Part shown: positions 6,014-9,064 of the stretch, piece after piece | Numbering within the stretch: position 1 is the stretch's first letter | Layout of the letters: each line of letters opens with the position of its first letter | Assembly (NCBI GenBank): GCA_903916165.1 | Contig: CAIWVR010000257.1 | Coordinates: 1-9,064 of the forward strand | Direction of reading: 5' to 3' | Length of the DNA: 9,064 nt | DNA from: an uncultured Hyphomicrobiales bacterium | GTDB lineage: Bacteria; Pseudomonadota; Alphaproteobacteria; Rhizobiales; Beijerinckiaceae | Notes under the pieces: generated by a model | Seen by the model: only the letters and a program-made list of their open reading frames with translations | What the model was told of the DNA's origin: nothing | Database searches by the model: none | Made by a program: the position numbers and the translations under genes

Positions 6014-7087
6014 ATGCAGGATGATAAAGCAAGCAGTCCGTTGATCCCATGCTTGGCCCTTGCGAAGGCGTTTTTACTGCTCGCCTCGCTATTTATCACC
6101 TGCGAAGCACATGCGGACAATGTCGCAGATTTTTATCGCAAGACAAATGTGGTCATCGGCATCGGATCGGGCCCGGGCGGCGGCTATGACGCCTATGCGC
6201 GGTTGCTCGCTCGGAATTATGGACGATTTCTGCCCGGAAACCCGACGGTCATCGTCCAAAACATTCCCGGTGCCGGCGGGTTGAAGGGTGCCAATAGCCT
6301 CTACAATATTGCGCCAAAAGATGGATCGAATATTGCCATCCTGCAGAATACACTCACCCTCAATCAAATCGCCAGATCGACAAGTGTCGCATATGATTTG
6401 ACGAAATTTGGCTGGCTTGGCAGCATGAGTACGACATCGACCATTTGCGCCTTCACTAAAAATGCCCAGGTCGAGACAGCCAACGATATTTTCACCAAGG
6501 ATGTGATCATCGGTACATCCTCTGGATCGACAGCCATGATCCCGGCTATTCTGAACAGTCTTGCAAAGACGCGTTTCAAGGGTGTCAAAGGCTATGAATC
6601 CACCAATAATGTGCTTCTGGCCATGGAGCGCAACGAGGTCAACGGCGTCTGCGGATGGGGCTGGGACAGCGCCAAGGTACAGGCACGGACTTATCTTGAG
6701 AACAACGCCTTCAAGATCAGCCTCGATATTGCCAACGATCCTAACCCCGACCTCAAGGCGATGGGCGTACCCTTCATCATGGATCTCGTGCAAGAGGGCG
6801 ACGACAAAGCTGCCTTGCAACTCATCCTCAGCACTCAGGTCTATAATAGACCCTTCGCTGCGCCCCCCGGCATTCCTGCCGAAAGATTGACCGCTCTGCA
6901 AAAGGCCTTTGCGGACACAATGAAGGACAGCGCATTCCTCGCGGAAGCCGCACGCAGCAATATGGACATCGCCTTTATGGGCCCCAACGAGATTGAAAAG
7001 CTCCTCGCTGCAGCCTTTAAAGCACCTGCTGCAGTACAGGAGCGCGCAATCAACGAATTAAAACAGGCAGGTTGGGGCGGCCTCTGA
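6014..7087 (+). CDS. TctC/Bug-like periplasmic solute-binding protein 3 (SBP3)
   Basis: The product has 357 residues when started at 6014. The signal peptide is longer than in its paralogues: a polar stretch (1-11), hydrophobic core about 12-29, likely cleavage after AHA at 32-34. The mature protein carries DFYRK (39-43), GGGYD (55-59), RFLPGNPT (71-78), NIPGAGGL (83-90), KFGWLGSM (131-138), VKGYESTNN (191-199), VCGWGWDS (212-219) and NRPFAAPPGIPAERL (278-292). These landmarks place it with the other SBPs in the window, and family members bind small organic acids and related solutes in the periplasm. It follows the alpha/beta hydrolase by 19 bases and precedes the secreted amidase by 73, so it may serve either enzyme. 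The ligand cannot be inferred. No TctA or TctB membrane partner is adjacent. Confidence 0.9.
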   Translation: MQDDKASSPLIPCLALAKAFLLLASLFITCEAHADNVADFYRKTNVVIGIGSGPGGGYDAYARLLARNYGRFLPGNPTVIVQNIPGAGGLKGANSLYNIAPKDGSNIAILQNTLTLNQIARSTSVAYDLTKFGWLGSMSTTSTICAFTKNAQVETANDIFTKDVIIGTSSGSTAMIPAILNSLAKTRFKGVKGYESTNNVLLAMERNEVNGVCGWGWDSAKVQARTYLENNAFKISLDIANDPNPDLKAMGVPFIMDLVQEGDDKAALQLILSTQVYNRPFAAPPGIPAERLTALQKAFADTMKDSAFLAEAARSNMDIAFMGPNEIEKLLAAAFKAPAAVQERAINELKQAGWGGL

Positions 7088-7160
7088 TGCCAATCTTGAG
7101 CATCGAGCGTATGAGCGACGAAATGCACTGGACCAATGACACGACCACTGAGGGAACATC

Positions 7161-8711
7161 ATGCGCAGCAGATTTTTTATCCCCCTGTTTCTCTTCATGG
7201 CTGCGTCAATGACAGCCACAGTCACCTCGTCCTTTGCTTTCACGCTGGAGGAAGCCAGCATTTCTGATGTTCACCAGGCCATGAAGGCGGGCAAGCTAAC
7301 AGCACGCCAAATCCTTGAACACCACCTCAGACGGATCGAGGCCTATGACAAGACTGGCCCCGCCATCAATGCAATCATCCAGATCAATCCAAAAGCACGA
7401 GAAGACGCAGATCGTCTGGATGCCTTGTTCCGCAAGTCCGGGATGACCGGCCCGTTGCATGGCATTCCGATCTTCATCAAGGATGCGATCGCCACCAATG
7501 ACCTGCCAACCACCGGCGGTTCCCTGAGCCTCAAGGGGTTTGTACCCCGCACTGAGGCAACAATCGTGCGCAAGCTTAAGGAAGCTGGCGCGATCATCCT
7601 GGGCAAAACCAATCTCGATGAATTTACCTTTGGTACAAGGGGGATCAGTTCGGTTGGCGGACAAACACTCAACCCCTATGATCTCACCCGCAATCCCGCA
7701 GGTTCAAGTGGGGGTTCCGGGGCCGCGGTCTCAGCGAATTTTTCCATGGCCGCCATCGGCACCGATACAGGATCTTCCATCCGCTTTCCATCGAGCGCGA
7801 TGAGCCTTGTCGGCTTGCGCCCCACCGTGGGACTCATCAGCCGCGCCGGCATCATGCCCAATTCCATGACGCAAGACACCGGCGGTCCGCTGACGCGGAG
7901 CGTTTCGGATGCCGCAATCATCCTCGACGCCATTGCAGGCTATGATCCCGTCGATGGCGCGACGGCTTGGTCGATTGGACAGAGCCCAAAATCCTACGCG
8001 AGCGCGCTTGATCCCAAAGGACTCAAGGGAAAGCGCATCGGCATTCTGAAGAGTTTCTTCGGCACCGGGACGGATGCGGCAGACGTCAACAGCGCCATGT
8101 CTGCGTCCCTTGAAGCGATGAAGAAGGGTGGTGCGACCCTCATCCCTCTCGATGATGCCTATGACATTAATGAAATCGGCGAGATGCAAGTCGCAACCTA
8201 CGAGACTGGTTTTTACTTTGACGCCTTTCTCAAACAGGAGGGCGCGCCCTACACATCACTCGAGGCCATTCTCGCCTCAGGTAAATATGCCAAGGAAATT
8301 GAAGAAAGCACACGCAATCGTGTCAAACTCAGCATGAAAGACCCGGAATTCAAGGAGCGCATGATCAAGCGCAACCTTCTGCAAGATCGGGTCATGAAGT
8401 TGATGGCTGATCACAGGCTTGACGCTATCGTCTATCCTTTCAGCAGAACGCTCGTTGGAAAAATTGGAGGCGCACAAGCGCGGCATAATGGATTTCTGAG
8501 CGCTGTCACCGGATTTCCGAGCCTGATTCTTCCTGCTGGCTTCTCTAGCCCCTCCTCCACAGCACCCGTTGGCGTTCCCGTTGGCCTTGAATTGCTCGGG
8601 CGCCCATGGAGCGAGGCACTCTTGTTGAAAATAGGCTATTCATTTGAACGCACAACCAGGTTCCGCCGCTCACCGATGTCAGCGCCAACCTTGAAGGCTG
8701 TTCAAAAATGA
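7161..8711 (+). CDS. Secreted amidase-signature (AS) family hydrolase
   Basis: The 516-residue protein starts with a Sec signal peptide (MRSRFFIPLFLFM..., cleavage probable after SFA at 24-26), so it should act in the periplasm. The mature part is a full-length amidase-signature enzyme. Catalytic Lys107 lies in PIFIKDA, the cis-serine Ser182 in NPAGSSGGS, and nucleophile Ser206 in GTDTGSSIRFP. The spacings of 75 and 24 residues equal those of the fatty acid amide hydrolase triad (Lys142, Ser217, Ser241). Family enzymes hydrolyse carboxamides to a carboxylate and ammonia or an amine. The residue before the nucleophile is Ser205 where Gly is usual, and Ala180 replaces the first Gly of the serine loop. 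GAGGG at 7150-7154 precedes the ATG by six bases. Many AS amidases are cytoplasmic, so secretion beside binding-protein genes suggests an outside-in supply of acids. GatA is excluded by the leader and context. The substrate is unknown. Confidence 0.9.
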   Translation: MRSRFFIPLFLFMAASMTATVTSSFAFTLEEASISDVHQAMKAGKLTARQILEHHLRRIEAYDKTGPAINAIIQINPKAREDADRLDALFRKSGMTGPLHGIPIFIKDAIATNDLPTTGGSLSLKGFVPRTEATIVRKLKEAGAIILGKTNLDEFTFGTRGISSVGGQTLNPYDLTRNPAGSSGGSGAAVSANFSMAAIGTDTGSSIRFPSSAMSLVGLRPTVGLISRAGIMPNSMTQDTGGPLTRSVSDAAIILDAIAGYDPVDGATAWSIGQSPKSYASALDPKGLKGKRIGILKSFFGTGTDAADVNSAMSASLEAMKKGGATLIPLDDAYDINEIGEMQVATYETGFYFDAFLKQEGAPYTSLEAILASGKYAKEIEESTRNRVKLSMKDPEFKERMIKRNLLQDRVMKLMADHRLDAIVYPFSRTLVGKIGGAQARHNGFLSAVTGFPSLILPAGFSSPSSTAPVGVPVGLELLGRPWSEALLLKIGYSFERTTRFRRSPMSAPTLKAVQK

Positions 8712-8733
8712 CTGGGATTGGAGACCCCAGCCA

Positions 8734-8753
8734 TCCCCGCAGCAACGCGGGGA
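8734..8753 (+). other. Hairpin overlapping the ribosome site of SBP4
   Basis: TCCCCGC (8734-8740) pairs perfectly with GCGGGGA (8747-8753) around a six-base loop, AGCAAC. The right arm contains the GGGGAG (8749-8754) that would serve as the ribosome site for the ATG at 8765. No T-run follows, so it is not an intrinsic terminator. In the mRNA it could hide the ribosome site or act as an intercistronic processing or stability element. Confidence 0.5.
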
Positions 8754-8764
8754 GAAGACCTGAC

Positions 8765-9064
8765 ATGCCAAAGTGGCGACTCCATCATGTGTTGACAGCC
8801 ACCCTTTTCTTGACAATCGGCCTTTTGGGAAAGGCTCACTCTGAAAGCGTCGAGGATTTCTATCGCGGCCGACAGATCAACATGATTATTGCCACCAATC
8901 CAGGCTCAGGTTACGATATTTATGCACGTCTGCTGATTGCGCATATGGGCAGGCATATTCCGGGATCCCCGACCTTCGTGCCACGCAATCTCATGGGGGC
9001 GGGCGGATTGCGCACGGGTGAATATATTTATCGGATCGCACCAAAGGATGGCAGCCATATTGGC
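8765..9064 (+). CDS. TctC/Bug-like periplasmic solute-binding protein 4 (SBP4), 5' part
   Basis: An open frame from ATG 8765 runs exactly 100 codons to the window edge. It has a signal peptide (MPKWRLHHVLTATLFLTIGLL, likely cleavage after AHS at 24-26), then DFYRGR (31-36), GSGYD (47-51), MGRHIPGSPT (61-70), NLMGAGGL (75-82) and IAPKDGSHIG (91-100). These match the first lobe of the three complete SBPs, so this is a fourth paralogue cut by the window end, not a truncated gene. GSGYD replaces the GGGYD of SBP1 and SBP3. It lies 53 bases after the amidase stop behind a hairpin, and probably shares its transcript. A periplasmic ligand-binding role next to the secreted amidase fits capture of a released acid, which is inference. 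Confidence 0.85.
   Translation, partial: MPKWRLHHVLTATLFLTIGLLGKAHSESVEDFYRGRQINMIIATNPGSGYDIYARLLIAHMGRHIPGSPTFVPRNLMGAGGLRTGEYIYRIAPKDGSHIG

Noticed and set aside
7096..7124. TTGAGC-17 bases-CGAAAT as a promoter before the amidase
   Set aside because: The -10 element matches only three of six positions, and the genes are close enough for read-through from SBP3.
7087..7209. A 40-codon frame starting at the TGATG overlap after SBP3 and running into the amidase
   Set aside because: It overlaps the amidase start in another frame, lacks a good ribosome site and has no recognisable features.

Overview
The window looks like part of a catabolic gene cluster from a Gram-negative proteobacterium. 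Alphaproteobacteria is my best guess, because TctC/Bug-type binding proteins opening with a 'DFYRGK...GGGYD' pattern are abundant there. That taxonomic guess is inference. Evidence for a Gram-negative host is four Sec-type signal peptides on complete exported proteins plus a fifth on a partial one, strong GGAG-type ribosome sites, tightly packed genes and a moderately high GC content judged by eye. I see no tRNA, rRNA, CRISPR array, insertion sequence, transposase or regulator gene.

Layout: (1) 1-105, the tail of a possible upstream reading frame and a small hairpin; (2) 106-1880, an Asp/Glu-racemase/arylmalonate-decarboxylase-like enzyme overlapping a TctC-like periplasmic binding protein (SBP1); (3) 1914-2645 on the minus strand, a third member of the same enzyme superfamily that contains no cysteine at all; (4) 2646-2743, a 98-base divergent intergenic region carrying a perfect 19-base palindrome; (5) 2744-4490, SBP2 followed one base later by a second AMDase-like enzyme that starts with TTG; (6) 4491-4620, an intergenic region with a reasonable promoter candidate; (7) 4621-7087, a 457-residue alpha/beta hydrolase followed by SBP3; (8) 7161-8711, a secreted amidase-signature hydrolase; (9) 8765 to the window edge, the first 100 codons of SBP4, preceded by a hairpin that covers its ribosome site.

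The main pattern is a repeating couplet of one hydrolase or isomerase/decarboxylase-like enzyme with one TctC-like binding protein, seen four times (AMDase-like+SBP1, SBP2+AMDase-like, alpha/beta hydrolase+SBP3, amidase+SBP4). No membrane subunits (TctA/TctB) lie in the window. A plausible reading, which is inference, is a scavenging pathway for amide- or ester-linked carboxylic acids. The periplasmic amidase would release an acid, the binding proteins would capture related acids and hand them to a transporter encoded elsewhere, and the cytoplasmic hydrolase and AMDase/racemase-fold enzymes would process them. The actual substrate cannot be read from the sequence.
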